64,000 nucleotides of DNA from Nemophila menziesii (Eukaryota > Streptophyta > Magnoliopsida > Boraginales > Hydrophyllaceae): assembly GCA_029959085.1 (NCBI GenBank), contig JARWIR010000039.1:6014001-6078000 (forward strand). The letters run 5' to 3'. A model generated the notes under the pieces. That model saw only the letters and a program-made list of their open reading frames with translations, was not told the DNA's origin and did not search any database. This document shows, in pieces, positions 1 through 12,684 of the stretch (the first letter of the stretch is position 1; each line of letters begins with the position of its first letter). The translations under genes were made by a program, and so were the position numbers.

Positions 1-1542
1 AGGTACGATTTATGAAATGGTAGTGAATAAAAAAAATTTAAATAGAAAGTAAGAAACAATTAATAAATCAATCCACAGACACATGTATTATATTTCAATT
101 TAAATTTTATGGAATGTACATGTAACTTTACATATTTTATCATATTTCAAGCAAACATGTGTATTAAATTTGAATTAATTTCATTAAAAGTGATTAAATA
201 ACAATATATATATTTCTTTCATATTTGCAGTAATAACTATTATGGTGTATTCATTAGAAATTCTATAAGATTATTATGGATTGTAAAAACTCTATAGGAT
301 TTGTAGACTTTGTGTGTTTAATGTTTTTAATCTTTTACACAATTTTACTAATTTTACAATATTAAGTATAGACTTTGTCAAATTATATTAATACTTAAAG
401 GAATCACTAATACTCATGTCTTATAAGGATGAAAATATGGGCTAAAAAATTGAAAACGTTATTATACACCACATTTATACGTCTATTGAAAATAAAATAA
501 AATAAACTATTCCTAATATACTAACTTGTATTACACGCTAAGAGATTAGTTATGTCACAACTAATTAGTTTTTGATATATTTATATCATATTCATAATTG
601 CATACAAGCTTATAACATTAATAAACAAAGCTTATTATTTTATTATTTGTGGAAATTAATTTAGGTAGTTTGCAATGAGGTTAATTACACAATGTGTATG
701 AAAATAACACAAAATCTATGTTCTGTGTGATCCAGTTGCATTTTTTTTACTCTACCCCAATATACCAAATACTTAATCGATATCTAAATACCAAAATATG
801 AGTGCCTTTGACTTAAATATACATGTGCTTTCTAAATGATTTAGTCGCTCATTATAATCATGGTTATGTTACGTGCATGGTGTAGGTTGTTGTGATATTC
901 ATTTAAGTCACAAATATTTGCATACAATATTAACATTTTACAAAACAAAATTAAGAGAATTAATTTGTTGAGTTATGATTATGCTTAACTTTATATTATT
1001 CATAAAATACTCTTTTCATTAGCTTATGACGATTTCTTATAAACCCTAGAATTATGAATTGAGGCTTTTTGTATGAATTTAGGGGTTTTTCTTAATTGAT
1101 ATTTATTTATACGTATTTCATATTATCTTGTATAAAGTTTTTTTCATTATAAAGTCCATGGAATTTACTATCCCTATTTTTATGAATTACACCCGGGAGG
1201 GGGATTAAAAGGTGGAACTATATATAAGAAGTGTTTATTCCTAATAAGATAAAAATAATATACATAGATGTTTATTGGGTTAAATTCATCGGTGTCAATA
1301 AATATGTAAGAATATACATGAGATGTTAGATGTCTTCTTTAGTCACAAATAATGTGAATAGTAAATATCTCTTTTATTTGAATTAAGCATAGGCTTAGCT
1401 AGAATCTAGATTCCCAATTAATGTGAATAATAAACATAATTTTATTCTCTTAAGCCTAACTTTTAGTTCTTTGGTGAATTGGATCGTCCCCGGCTAGTTT
1501 CCTCCCTATGTTAATGCATCTATTAACACACACATATATATA
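1..1542 (+). repeat. Macrosatellite unit 1, deleted form (left part)
   Basis: It starts with the start block at base 1 and passes through the 'ggatgaaaatatgggctaa' block (about 427). It then takes the variant with 'tgtgatccagttgca' (about 727), seen again only in units 8 and 9. The 'tatgacgatttctta' block follows near 1025. At about 1514 the text 'cctccctatgtta' jumps straight into the unit tail ('tctattaacacacacat'), so the TTAAGG tract and about 4 kb of downstream blocks are missing. Helitron 1 then interrupts the tail; the unit resumes at 7616. No gene is seen. Confidence 0.8.
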
Positions 1543-1569
1543 CTAGGTATAGCCCGTGTCTGAAGACAC
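1543..1569 (-). other. Helitron 1 3' terminus: hairpin plus CTAG
   Basis: The plus strand shows CTAG at 1543-1546, a nine-base spacer, then gtgtc-tgaa-gacac at 1556-1569. Read on the minus strand this is a five-base-pair stem with a four-base loop, nine bases, CTAG, then T. This matches the known Helitron termination signal and has exactly the geometry of the Helitron 2 end at 26090-26116. Confidence 0.9.
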
Positions 1570-3890
1570 TACGAAAAATAAAAATTCTACATAGATATAC
1601 AATGAAACTTACATTTGAGTCAAGAACTGAAGGGGACACTTTAGTAGAGGCATGAATATCAACAAAATTAAAGTTATTATACCTATTGAATATGAAAGCA
1701 ACAAAAATAATAGACAACATAAATTTAATAAAGTTCTTAGGTTATCAAATACAAATGGCGATTTAAAACTTAAAGAAGACGTCCCTAATTTATGATCGAT
1801 TTAAGCTTTTAATGCCTTCCAAAATGACTAAGGAGGTAAAGTTGTTAAATATGATACTCTACATCGATATTCTCAAGGAGTGCACGGAAAAAGATCTGAG
1901 TGAAGTAGTTATTAAGTGATTATACTAATGGACATCTAGTGCATGAAGGCGCTATGTAAAAATTGATCAATTATAATGAACGATTTTGTTATTTTTATAC
2001 TTTTATGATTTGATAAATTTACACACAACTCACACATTAATTTTAATAACTCCACACTATTATACGTAATTCGCAAAAGTATAAATTTATAATTTATATC
2101 AATATTTAGTCAGATAATTTAAAGTATAAATTAATTATAGATTGAATGAGTAAAAATTTATACTTTTGCTTAAAAATTATATAATATTGGGTTAGTTTGA
2201 TTTGTACTTAATAGTCTCTAAGCTATGTTAACCGTCTCGTTCCACTATGAGCTATGTTAACCGTTCCATTCCACTATTGTGTTGTGTTAGTAAGTATAAT
2301 TGTAAGTTATTTTACATAAGAACAATATATAATAAACACTACACGATGATTTTCTATTTAATTAGGTAGGAAAAATCACACCCATTACATAAAAGTATGC
2401 AAAAGAACATTAAAGATCAGTACAGTAATGACCATTACATTAATGTTGAGACCAACAATATATTTCAAATAATTAGTTTATTATATAAGAGTAGAAAAAT
2501 TAAATAAAAAGAGAATGACATCAAATTATTATGATTGTAATTTTTTACAATTATTACCACTTTAATATAGAAAAAAATCTACTGTTCTAACAATTAAATA
2601 TAAACAGAGCAAACTAACAAATGAAAAGAAAATAACCAACAAATTTTTTAACTAACATATTTAACAGGTATGTCATGTTAAGTAGAAAAAAACAGCACAA
2701 CCATTACCATTGACATATACAACCTAATTTTTTTAGGTGGCAAATAGACCCATGTGTTATGCATACAAATGGAAAACTGTACTATTGGTCCTTGGCTTAG
2801 GCAAAATAGACAAATACACCCAACAATTTATACCAAATTGTAAATTACACTATCTGTCAGTGTGTTGCTAATAAATATTGATCCTGAAAATTTTAAAAAA
2901 AATATTAAATAATACAATTACGTTTATCTGAATGTATATAAAATTACATGTCAAGGTTACTAAAGAAAATAATGATTCACCCATTGCCACTTTTCTGTAA
3001 AATTTACTTATATGTCAAATATAAATAACAAAGATCCACTCACAAAACCTGCAAATTCAACAATAGTTTCACGATCCATAATCCAGATATATGAGTTTGT
3101 TCATTATTTTAATAAAAAACGATCTTTATCGATTAAACATACCTGATGTAAAAATGACTTGCGTTTGAATGCTTGAGAGAGCTTGCTTTAATGGCTCTGA
3201 TTTGCTATGATATTTTTGTACTTAACACGTGTTCCCATAATTATTTAAAAAATCTCTAAAAATATAAACAATCTATTTCAATGCACCAAGTCAGTCAATA
3301 ATGCTTGCACAAAGGACAAATGTTGTAATTACTGTTCTAAACCAATTAAGCATTAATTTAAATTCACCAATTTATCCATGCATTTAATGTTCATATTAAA
3401 GTTTATAATATTATGTAAAATATACAAACATATAGATAAATAGTACGTGCATTATGATTTCACTTTAAAGATTGAGATGAAAACAAATACATAGTTAATG
3501 AAACCCTATAATGTAAATTAATGAAACCCCATAAAATAAATTAATGAAACGAATGCTTTTTCTGTTGGATTCTAAAAGAAGAAAATAACCAAAAAAAACA
3601 AGATTTTTATCAAAAAAGTTCAATATAGATAAAGATCACGGGAAAAAAGTAAAATTAACTGTAATTTCTATGAAGGATTTTAGGTAAATACTTCAAAAGA
3701 TGTTATTGTTGATAAGAAGTGGGAGGAGAAGAGTTATTAGAAAAAAAGGAAATGATTGAAGAGTTAGAAAAGATGTTAAAAATGAGACTTACTTGAAAAT
3801 GGCTGGTGAACTATACTAACTAATCATATAAATTCAATTCAATTAAAAAACAAAGAATTGAACAAAATGTAATTAACCAGTTTTACTTGA
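1570..3890 (-). other. Helitron 1 interior, 3' half: no gene recognised
   Basis: This A+T-rich stretch has no open frame worth calling. It holds a tandem 29-base duplication (agctatgttaaccgt... at about 2219-2276). A few G+C-richer patches (about 1800-1930) look like leftover captured sequence but carry stops in all frames. I see no Rep or helicase motif. Confidence 0.5.
2219..2276. repeat. Tandem 29-base duplication inside Helitron 1
   Basis: Two adjacent copies of agctatgttaaccgt followed by a ccactat-type end; they differ at a few bases. It is local to this Helitron and is not seen in the array. Confidence 0.7.
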
Positions 3891-3896
3891 ATATTG

Positions 3897-4108
3897 ATGA
3901 TGATCTACTGGAACAATGACAACTTAAAAGAATTTATAGGATTAATTGCTGATTTTAGTGTTTTCGATGTGATAGCTATTTTGATTGATCAGCAAAAGTA
4001 CCTTCTGCTGCTGGTGTGGTTGACTCAGCAATATCACCCAATGAAACATGTGGCAATAACCCAACCATGTCATAGAATGTCTGGTTGTCTCAAAATTTGG
4101 TTCTAATA
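3897..4108 (-). pseudogene. Captured gene fragment in Helitron 1, 3'-most coding-like patch
   Basis: On the minus strand a frame reads FYDMVGLLPHVSLGDIAEST and continues about 14 residues to a stop. Its composition (Gly, Pro, Ser, Thr, Ala) is unlike the A+T-driven Ile/Lys/Asn frames of the surrounding DNA, which suggests former coding sequence. The plus-strand frame across the same bases is its shadow. I do not recognise the family. It lies in the same orientation as the Helitron, as captured genes often do. Confidence 0.35.
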
Positions 4109-4120
4109 TCATCTAGTGAC

Positions 4121-4204
4121 CTAAGGCTTCACCAATTTTTCAATGTGTTCAATCCCTGGACTCCCGATTTTCACAATTTCCCACCCTTCTTTGGCATTGT
4201 ACAT
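4121..4204 (-). pseudogene. Captured exon-like patch (27 codons) in Helitron 1
   Basis: Minus-strand frame from ATG at 4204 to TAG at 4123-4121, reading NAKEGWEIVKIGSPGIEHIE in its centre. The amphipathic, Gly/Pro-containing sequence looks protein-derived. It is next to, and on the same strand as, the patches at 3897-4108 and 4402-4503. The family is not recognised. Confidence 0.35.
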
Positions 4205-4263
4205 TTTGAGAAATTAATTGCGAGGCTTGTTTCTTGCTCCTGATGAACAAACATCTTCCTTAA

Positions 4264-4345
4264 TATGGAGTACAACACAATTAACATAAAATATGACATT
4301 TCCGTAATAAGTAGTACAACACAATTAACATAAAATATGACCTTT
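4264..4345. repeat. Tandem duplication of about 46 bases in Helitron 1
   Basis: The string agtacaacacaattaacat, continuing into aaaatatgac, occurs twice about 46 bases apart. It lies in what would be an intron of the captured gene. Confidence 0.7.
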
Positions 4346-4401
4346 TTGGAAATTGACTCTCATGTGTTGTGAATTAACTTTATAGTGCATCAATTTTTTA
4401 C

Positions 4402-4503
4402 CTTAATTTGGGTTCCTCGATGGTGGAGAATGGTCCTTAAGCAACAACGATTTTCTTGTGCATGAGAGCGGCTTGGTGGAAAGGTTAATTGCGTCATGGG
4501 TCC
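4402..4503 (-). pseudogene. Captured exon with both splice signals, 102 bp
   Basis: The minus strand reads tttttggaacAG, then 102 bases open in one frame (starting GPMTQLTFPPSRSHAQENRC), then GTaaaa. The length is exactly 34 codons, so the exon is phase 0/0. Intact acceptor and donor signals around an open, compositionally distinct block support a real exon picked up with its introns, as Helitrons do. No family is recognised. Confidence 0.45.
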
Positions 4504-5451
4504 CTGTTCCAAAAAGTAGCATATATTGTGTTATGCAGTAATGCTGCAACTGCTACTTGATGAAGAATCGCAACTGCAACATGCTTTAATAGAAGAAATA
4601 CATACCTGGTTTTCCAATGAGATAATTAGTCAATTTAGAGAAAATTAAGTGTAAAAGCTTTCTTCTCAGCCTACCTGGGTACATCATTAATATCAAAAGG
4701 CTCTTCCAAAGGTTTCTATATATTATATAACATGATATTCAGAAACAACACATAATAAGCAACATGTAATATTAAACAAAGCAATAGCAACTCATGGAGT
4801 GTGAATCATGACTACTCACATAATTCGTGAGACTTGTTTGTAGATTGGTCAATAGAACATCAAGTGAACCATAACTTAATTACATATTTCTCACTCCATC
4901 AGTTGAGCCAAATGATGTTTATTGCAAACCAATTAAAAAAATAAAGTGTAAGACTAAATGCAGTGTGCCAAATGGATATTAAGTGCAAAATAATTAAAAA
5001 ATGCAGTGTAAGACTAAATTGATAACTTACATTCTCCAAAGAGATTTTTACAACTTGGTATCCCAATATAAAAATTGCGTAAACTTCCTAATTTGATAGA
5101 GAGGACGTAAGTTGACAATATCAAGCTCCAATTCGTAATCTACAATAGAAGATCGGTGGCTGAGAGGACGTAATTTGATAAAGAAGTAATGATTAAGCAA
5201 CAAAATATTACCGTAAATGGTTTCCGGACAAATAAATGGTGGCAATTCTCGAGCGTAAACTTCACAAAGTCAAGTTCATAATTACATGATCCTTTTTTGC
5301 AGCTGATCAAAACTGAGACATCATAAGAAAAAGAGTTAGATGTTGATAGATGATAACTCTTTGTTATGAAGCATAAGAGACCAACCGTGCAAATTTTGTA
5401 TAATATAGGGACCAATAGAGCAAGTAGCTCAAAAACAACATCTTCACTAAC

Positions 5452-5510
5452 CTGATCAAGTATTTGTCAAGCAAGTAAAAGCATTCGCCACCAAGTACTT
5501 CAATATTCAT
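5452..5510 (-). pseudogene. Captured exon-like patch in Helitron 1
   Basis: The minus-strand frame reads MNIEVLGGECFYLLDKYLIR and ends at a donor (atcAG|GTtagt). The following 250 bases (5140-5415) are largely open but shift between frames, so they may be a decayed neighbouring exon. The product is not recognised. Confidence 0.4.
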
Positions 5511-5884
5511 ATTCTTTTACAACTGTACATGAACCAAAAACATAAAAATCATTATTTTCTGAGTATTCCATTATATTAGAAAATTTCAGTTCCAAATTTA
5601 ATAAATAGTTACTAATTCAAAATCAAAATTAAACCTTTTCTGAATCCCTATCAAAACATGGCAGTTCCATTGTAATCATTGAGTTCATATTTTATTTCTC
5701 CAAGTAATCAAAAAGTATTAAGATCATTTGGTTTCTTCTGTTATAGCACAATTAAACTGAAATCTTCTAGAAGCTCCTAATTCTACTTCAGTACAGCTGC
5801 TCCCTGAATCCACCTAATGTAAAAGTTTAATTGTTAGCTTAGATGATCATTTAAATAATATCAAAACTAATATATTCCAACTCT

Positions 5885-5995
5885 GTATGAAGTTTATTCT
5901 TCTCTTCCAATAGTGTATGTCCACTATCTTTTCCTCCTCCAAACCTTCGAACTCAGATCTAAGTGACTCAACCTCATTCTCCAATTTCACGCCTC
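5885..5995 (-). pseudogene. Captured coiled-coil exon, frameshifted, in Helitron 1
   Basis: A minus-strand frame reads VKLENEVESLRSEFEGLEEE with heptad-like Leu/Glu spacing typical of a coiled coil. After about 25 codons the same style of sequence continues in the next frame (LLEEKNKLHTELEY), which indicates a one-base frameshift. It is part of the same captured gene or gene set as the patches on either side. Coiled coils are too generic to name a family. Confidence 0.45.
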
Positions 5996-6775
5996 TTCTT
6001 TAGTTATATTACATAATGGTTTTATGATGGGTAGGAGATAGTGAGTTGAATTGAGGTTCTATAGCAGCAATTAACAGGGGTAGCAGAGTAGAATACAGGT
6101 GGCCATGATTTAACAGTCTTCAAAGATCCTTGAGAAACTTGGATTTGTTTCCAAAGCTACTAAAACTACCTTTATATCATATCACCCTTTTCGAAAAGTC
6201 TTATGATATCATGTTATTACCACGTGAATATGATAATAATGTAATCAAACACATAGCTTGAGTGTTTATATCAAGGATATGACGTTTAATAGCAACCCCC
6301 ACTACGTTTACTGTACCAGACTCACTTACCTGCACCATATTTATATCTAATTAATTTCACACCCCAAAAACACGTTTAAGGTAAGTTTAACTCACAATTA
6401 TTGGATCTTATATATCAAACAATCATGTATTACTAACTAACATGTCACCATATTCTCTAATGCACCAAACACTAACTCGAACCAGAGTGTCCTAAATCAC
6501 CACAAATGAATTCTCATTAATATTAATTCATTGATATGATATGTGCATGTTCACCTGTTGTTTGAATTGTCGGATTGAATGACCTAACAATATATCCTGA
6601 TTAGGTGTTCTTGAAGCCCTAAAAATTGCAAACTCTAATTTTTTTAATAAACAAAAAATTAAATTCAAATGTCACAAAACAGACATTATATATAATTCTC
6701 TTTAACAGATTTCAAATCAAGACAATTCAAATCAGTAGTTTGATCATTACAAATGCACAAAAGCACCAAACATTT

Positions 6776-7233
6776 TCACAAACTTCTGGAATGCAAAGCA
6801 ATACCATACAAAACCTTAGAAAAAATAAAGTTACCAGAAATGTAGGAGCAATGCCATGGAGTGGAAGAGCTGCGGCTAGAGGACTGGAATGTAAATTGGT
6901 CACCGATTTCATATACCGAGTGGAATTCCGAGTTTGGAGATGAATTAGGTAAAGAGATAGAAATTAGAAAAATTACCAAACAATGAATGTTTGTGGTCAG
7001 AAAATAGACGGAGAAATCGATGAACAATGACTTATTTAAGTATTTCCTTTTGAGTTTCCTTTTGAGTTTCCTATTGAGTTTCCTTTTTGGTGTGGTTGAA
7101 TCGGCAATGAGAGGTTTATGTCGCATCCAGATGGGATTATTGTTGTTGGTGGGTTGCAACACCGAGATGAGATGGAGTTGCATCGTGGATCGTGCAACAG
7201 CGGGAGGAGATGGAGTTGCATCATGGATCCCAT
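6776..7233 (-). pseudogene. Captured 5' region of a gene in Helitron 1
   Basis: This is the most G+C-rich part of Helitron 1 and lies just inside its 5' end. On the minus strand a frame starts MGSMMQLHLLPLLHDPRCNS at 7233. It ends in three copies of a 12-base repeat (about 7045-7083) that reads as repeated Gly-Asn-Ser. Further on, an ATG at 6857 (MALLLHF) runs into a donor-like GTAAC at 6834. A 5' UTR plus first exon of a captured host gene is plausible; which ATG was used cannot be decided. The overlapping plus-strand frames are shadows. Confidence 0.4.
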
Positions 7234-7499
7234 GGATAACGACTCTTGAATTTGGTTCTGGTTGTTGGGAGTTGAACCGGCTGCAGTATTGGTGATGACG
7301 TAGTAGTGGCTTGATGAAGACCGTGATCGAGATATCGACGGGGGAGGAAGTGTGAATGGTAGAACGGCGGTGAGTGTTGGTGAAGTTAGGTAGTGTAGGG
7401 TAGGGTGAGGACGGTGAAGTTGGAATATTAGTGAAATGGGTTATGGAAGATTTTTCTTATTATTTTGCTTGGATATTAATGATAAGTGGGGCCAGAATC

Positions 7500-7615
7500 T
7501 ATAATGGCCACCACTTATGTTTTGCCAGAATCGATCCTGGCCACCTTTTCGATCCTGGCCACCACTTAAGTGGGTAAATCAGGACCGTAGGAAAAACTTC
7601 AAAATATAATATAGA
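7500..7615 (-). repeat. Helitron 1 5' terminal region with repeated GTGGTGGCCAGGAT
   Basis: Read on the minus strand from 7615, the TC start is followed by several copies of a motif around GTGGTGGCCAGGATCGA, then CCCACTTATCATTAATATC. The same order is found at 24149-24246 at the start of Helitron 2. These shared bases define the family's 5' recognition end. Confidence 0.8.
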
Positions 7616-7788
7616 TATATATTAGTATTTAATTTATTTATTATATAAAAATATAAATATATTTATCAAACCTATCTATGTAAAATAAATAGATTTATTT
7701 ATATAAATTTATTTAAATGTGTATGAAATCTTTTTTTGTTTTATGTTGGTTGCTATATTATCTATCTCTATTAAAAATATATTTTTGT
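7616..7788 (+). repeat. Macrosatellite unit 1, tail resumed after Helitron 1
   Basis: The text 'tatatattagtatttaattt' continues directly from the bases left of Helitron 1 and matches the tail blocks before the start blocks at 9549, 17240 and 34783. It ends at the next start block. Confidence 0.8.
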
Positions 7789-9548
7789 AGTTATGATTTT
7801 TTAAATGGTACTGAATAAAAAAATTCTAAATAGAATGTAAGAAACAATTAACGAAACAATCCACAAACACATGTACTGAATTGCAATTTAAGTTTTACGG
7901 AAAGTACATGTAACTTTACATATTTTATAATATTGTAAACCAACATGTGTATCATATTTAAATCAAGTTTCATTAAAAGTTATTAAATAAGACTGTAAAT
8001 ATTTGTTTCATATTTTCCGTAACTATTATGGTGTATAAATTGAAATACTATAAATTTTTTATTGATTGTTAAAACTCTATAGGATTTGTAGACCCATTGG
8101 TGTGTTTTATTTTTTAATCTTGTACAAAATTTTACTAATTTTACAAGAACATGTATAGGCTTTGTAAAATTATATTAATACTTAAAGGAATCGGTCATAC
8201 TCATGTTTCTCATATTTTATAAGGATGAAATTATAGGCTAAAAAATTGAAAACACTATTATACACATCATTACGTCTATTGAAAATAAAATAAAATAAAC
8301 GATTCCTAACATACTAACTTGTTATGCCTGAACTAATTAGTTGTTGATATATTTATATCATATTCACGAATTCTTACAAGCTTATAACATTGATAAATAA
8401 AGATTATTATGTGATTATTTGTGACAATTAATTTAGTTAGTTTTAAATAAGGTTAATTACACCATGTATATGAAAATAACACAAAATATATGTACTTGTA
8501 TATGTCTAAAAATACATCTGAGTTCAAAATCGACATGACAATATTGTTTATGATCACCTTCCTAGTAAAATTTACTTTCACTCTAGATCGCATTTAACGT
8601 GCTAATGTGATGTATTAATTTCTGTAATATATTAATAAAACACAAATTTATGTGTTTCATTAAATGTAGACACATTTTGCATCATTAAATGTTACAAAAT
8701 CAAATATTTTTCACATTTTGGGAACAATCAATTAAAATAAAAGAACAAGAAAATATGTTGTAAATACAAGTTAAACACACGATAAGTTGTGTTTCATTGA
8801 TATGACACGAAAAACGAGACAAATGATACATCTTGTTATAATTATACATTAAATTTGCAACCGATGAATTTTTTTTCTTTGGTTGTCTTTCTTTAATTTT
8901 GTTTCAAAAATGTAATCGATGGTTTTTCTTTATTTTGTTTCACATTACTCATGTATGCCATACGTTGTGTTTTTTACTTTTGGTTAGAGTATTTATATAA
9001 TAAAGTAGGATGCACTTAATTGTTCCTTTTAAATTTTCATATATTTGTATAAGTTATGGTACAACAAAACAAAATATACTAGTTAAACAATTTAATACTA
9101 GTATACAAAATATATTATAAATCTAATGATTTGATTTGTAATATTTAAATTTTTTGTTTATATAACATCATTTTTTTAAAAATTATTTCTAATATATTTA
9201 TGTATATATCTAAGATTTTAACATATCTACATTGATCTATATTTTTATATATATATATATATTATTGATCTTGCAGAATTCTATATTTTATATAGATAAC
9301 AATTTTTTTTTATTTACATATTTTGAAAATCTGTAAATATGTATCTTTTATACACAAACACAAACATACACACATATATATATATATATATAATTTCATT
9401 AATTTATTATATAAAAATAAAAATGTATTTATCAAATATATATATAATAATTAGAACTATTTATTTATGTTCTTTTATTGTGTATGAAATCTTTTTTTGT
9501 TTTTATGTTAGTTAATATATTATGTATCTCTCTCAAAGAAAAATATGT
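7789..9548 (+). repeat. Macrosatellite unit 2, short form (1.76 kb)
   Basis: Start block, 'ggatgaaattataggc' block, and 'gttaattacaccatgtata' block, then a direct passage to the tail ('cacaaatttatgtgtt', the TATA-rich block at 8990, and (TA)n at 9245-9262). The inverted-repeat block, TTAAGG tract, tRNA-like boxes and hairpin block are all absent. The most economical reading is one internal deletion of about 5-6 kb. No gene is seen. Confidence 0.75.
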
Positions 9549-12500
9549 AGGTATGATTTATTAAATGGTAGTGAACACAAATTAGTCAAGATAGAAAGTA
9601 AGAAACAATCCACAAACACATATATTAAATTACAATTTAATTTTTACGTAAAGTACATGTAACTTTACATATTTTATCATATTGCAAACAACCGTGTGTA
9701 TCAGATTTGAATCAACTTTCATTAGACTATGACTAAATAAGAATGTAAATATTTGATTCATATTTGCAGTAACTATTATGGTATATTCCTTTGAAATTCA
9801 ATAAGAATTTTATGGATTTTAAAATCTCTATAGGATTTGTAGACTGATTGGTGTGTTTTAAATCTATAAAAATGATATTTTTAATCTTGTACAAAATATG
9901 ACTAATTTTTCTATATCCTGTATAGACTTTGTCAAATTATTTTAATACCTACACGAATCAGAAATAGTGATGTCTTATCAGGATGAAAATATGGGCTAAT
10001 AATTGAAAACGTTATTATACACATCTATACTTCTATTGAAAATAAAATAAAATAAACGATTCCTAAATACAAAGTTGTATTACATGCTAAGAGATTAGTT
10101 TTGCTACAAGCTTATAATTTAGAAAAATAAAGCTTATTTATGTGATTATTTGTGACAATAAATTTAGGTATTTTAGGTTGAGGTTAATTACACAATGTAT
10201 ATGAAAATAACACAAAATATATGTACTTGTATCGGTCTAATAATACACCTGAGTTCAAAATCGACGAGACAATATTCTTTATGATCACCTTCTGTATAAA
10301 ATTTATTTTTGGTCTAGATTCCATTTTACGTGTAACGTGATTTTTAAAATTATCTCATATGTTTATAAGCCACCAAGCTATATGTGTTGCATTAAGTGTA
10401 GACGCATTTATCATCATTAAATGGTTCTCGAGCGATTACGAATAATATTTGTTTGTTATCATTGTCACGTGTCTAGAAGGAATATATCTCTTATGTATTA
10501 CTAGTTTATATATTTATTTATCTTGGAAGATCATTCTTTTTTCTCATCCAGACATCACTATTGTCTATCCTTGCTGTTTGGACATTTTAAAATGTCTTCA
10601 TCAACTTGATAAACAGTGTTCTATGTGTTCTAATGGCATTTTTTGTCTCTACGCTGATATATTGAACACTTAATCGAACATCTAAATATTAAAATATTGG
10701 TGACTTGGACTTAGATATTCATGTTCAATCTTAATGATTTCTTTGCACATTTTAATTGTAGTTATGTTGCGTATAGGGTGTAGATTTTTGTGATATTCAT
10801 TTTAGTTAAAACCATTTCCATATGGTGTCAATATTTTACACACTAAAATCAAGGGAATTAATTTGTTTAGCATGCATACATGGGTTTCCAATCGTTCACT
10901 ATTTTGTAGAATACCTTTTTGGAGCACTTACAATTCATTCTTTCTGAGACAATCACCGTTTATCATACATAACCATAATATCATTTACAATATTTTACAA
11001 ACCTGGATTCAAAGTGTGTCCACCATACTGTAACCTTCTTCAACATCACATACTTTAAAAATTGTGGCCAACACTACATGTATACTTTATCCAACTATCT
11101 CCCTGTTAATTATAATATAGAAATACATAATTAAACATAAAGAAGTAGGCATACAATTCTATTTTGGGGATAAGGGAATTGGAGGCATGAAATTTCTTTT
11201 GGTTTGATTGCATTATATGACCATATATTATTCAAAATTTTGTGTGCATTTCCCTACATTATTAAAAAATTATACTATATGACTCTATATTAATTCGTAC
11301 AATACTTCTATTTAATATGGGATACTCCAATACCAATAGTATTATGAGAAATACCTCATGTTTATGTCAAGCAAAAACTAATTATAGTAACTATCTAATT
11401 TATCTATGACATGTGTTTTTTCAATATAATTAATGATTATGATTTTAATATTGGTTCATGTAATATAGGATTAAAGTCTTACCCTTTTAATTTTGAGTAT
11501 ATTCTTTCCGAATATGCTACAAACTATAAAGAAACGATGAGAACTATTGGGAAGGAGTTAGATGCTGGTTCGTACACCATTGTATAGCCAATTAAGTCTA
11601 GTTTACGTGACCGTAGACATAGCGTTTCTGTGAGATGACACAAGCTATCTAGTTTCCACAAAAAAAAACATTTGCAAAGGTTTTTACTAGGTTGAACCAA
11701 GGTTGACACTGGATAGAGAGCTATAAAATTTACACGGTAAAACTGCTTTTGCACTCCCTATTATAAAAATAAAATATAAAATAAACTCAGACGAGAAGCA
11801 AGGAGTTGTCATTAACATCTTTATCATAATCAAATTATTGTGTGACTTTAAATTTTTATTTATTAAATTTTATTCTTGAGTTATGATTATGCTTAACTTT
11901 ATATTATTCATAAAATACTCTCGTCATTAGATCATGACAATTTCTTATTAACCCTAGAACTATGAATTGAGGATTATTGTATGAATTTAGGGGTTTTGCT
12001 TAATTTAAATTTATTCATACGTATTTCATATTATCTTGTATAAAGTTTTTTTTCATTATAAAGTCCATGTAATTTATTATCCCTATTTTTATGAATTACA
12101 CCCGTGAGGGGGATTAAAAGGTGTAACTATATATAAGAAGTGTTTATTCCTAATAGAATAAAAATAATATACATAGATGTTTATAGGGTTAAATTCATCG
12201 GTGTCCATAAATATATATAAGAATATACGTGAGATGTTAGATGTCTTCTAGAGTTACAATTTATGTGAATAGTAAACATTGCTCTTATTTGAATTAAGCA
12301 AAGGCTTAGCTGGAATCTAGATTCCTAATTAATGTGAATAGTAAATATAATATTATTCTCATAAGCCTAACTTTTAGTTCTTTGGTGAATTGGATCATCC
12401 CGGGCTAGTTTCCTCCCTATGTTAGTCCCTATATTTGTATTTTATTATTTTTAATTATTAATTATTGAAACCAAACCAAATATATATTATATTATTACAC

Positions 12501-12684
12501 AAAATTCTATTTAACGTCATTAAATACACACTATAAGTTTTACAATCTCCGTGGATATGATAAAAAATTTACTTTACTACATTCAATGATCCATAATAGT
12601 TTGTGGAGAGTTACTCTCTTGGGTACGTGAATCACCTAACACCTAGAGGGATACAAATTTTTTTGGCATCTTTGTCGTGGATTA

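Larger units (their letters stand above)
1543..7615 (-). mobile_element. Helitron 1, non-autonomous, 6073 bp, with captured gene fragments
   Basis: On the minus strand the element begins TCTATATTATATTTTGAAG (from 7615) and ends with a GTGTC-TTCA-GACAC hairpin, nine bases, then CTAG (1546-1543). Flanking bases are A and T on the element strand, the standard Helitron target, and there is no target duplication. Removing it rejoins array sequence (1542 to 7616) so that it reads like the intact tail in unit 3 near 16920-17060. Its first 115 bases and last 35 bases match Helitron 2, so they belong to one family. I see no Rep/helicase reading frame, so movement would depend on an autonomous relative. 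The interior holds intron-split coding-like patches on the same strand (4121-6857), consistent with gene capture. Confidence 0.9.

Noticed and set aside
11524..11754. Minus-strand frames with similar peptides in units 3, 4, 6 and 7 (SFPIVLIITLKFAAY-like)
   Set aside because: The similarity is expected from repeat homology; frames break at different places in each unit, and nothing suggests purifying selection.
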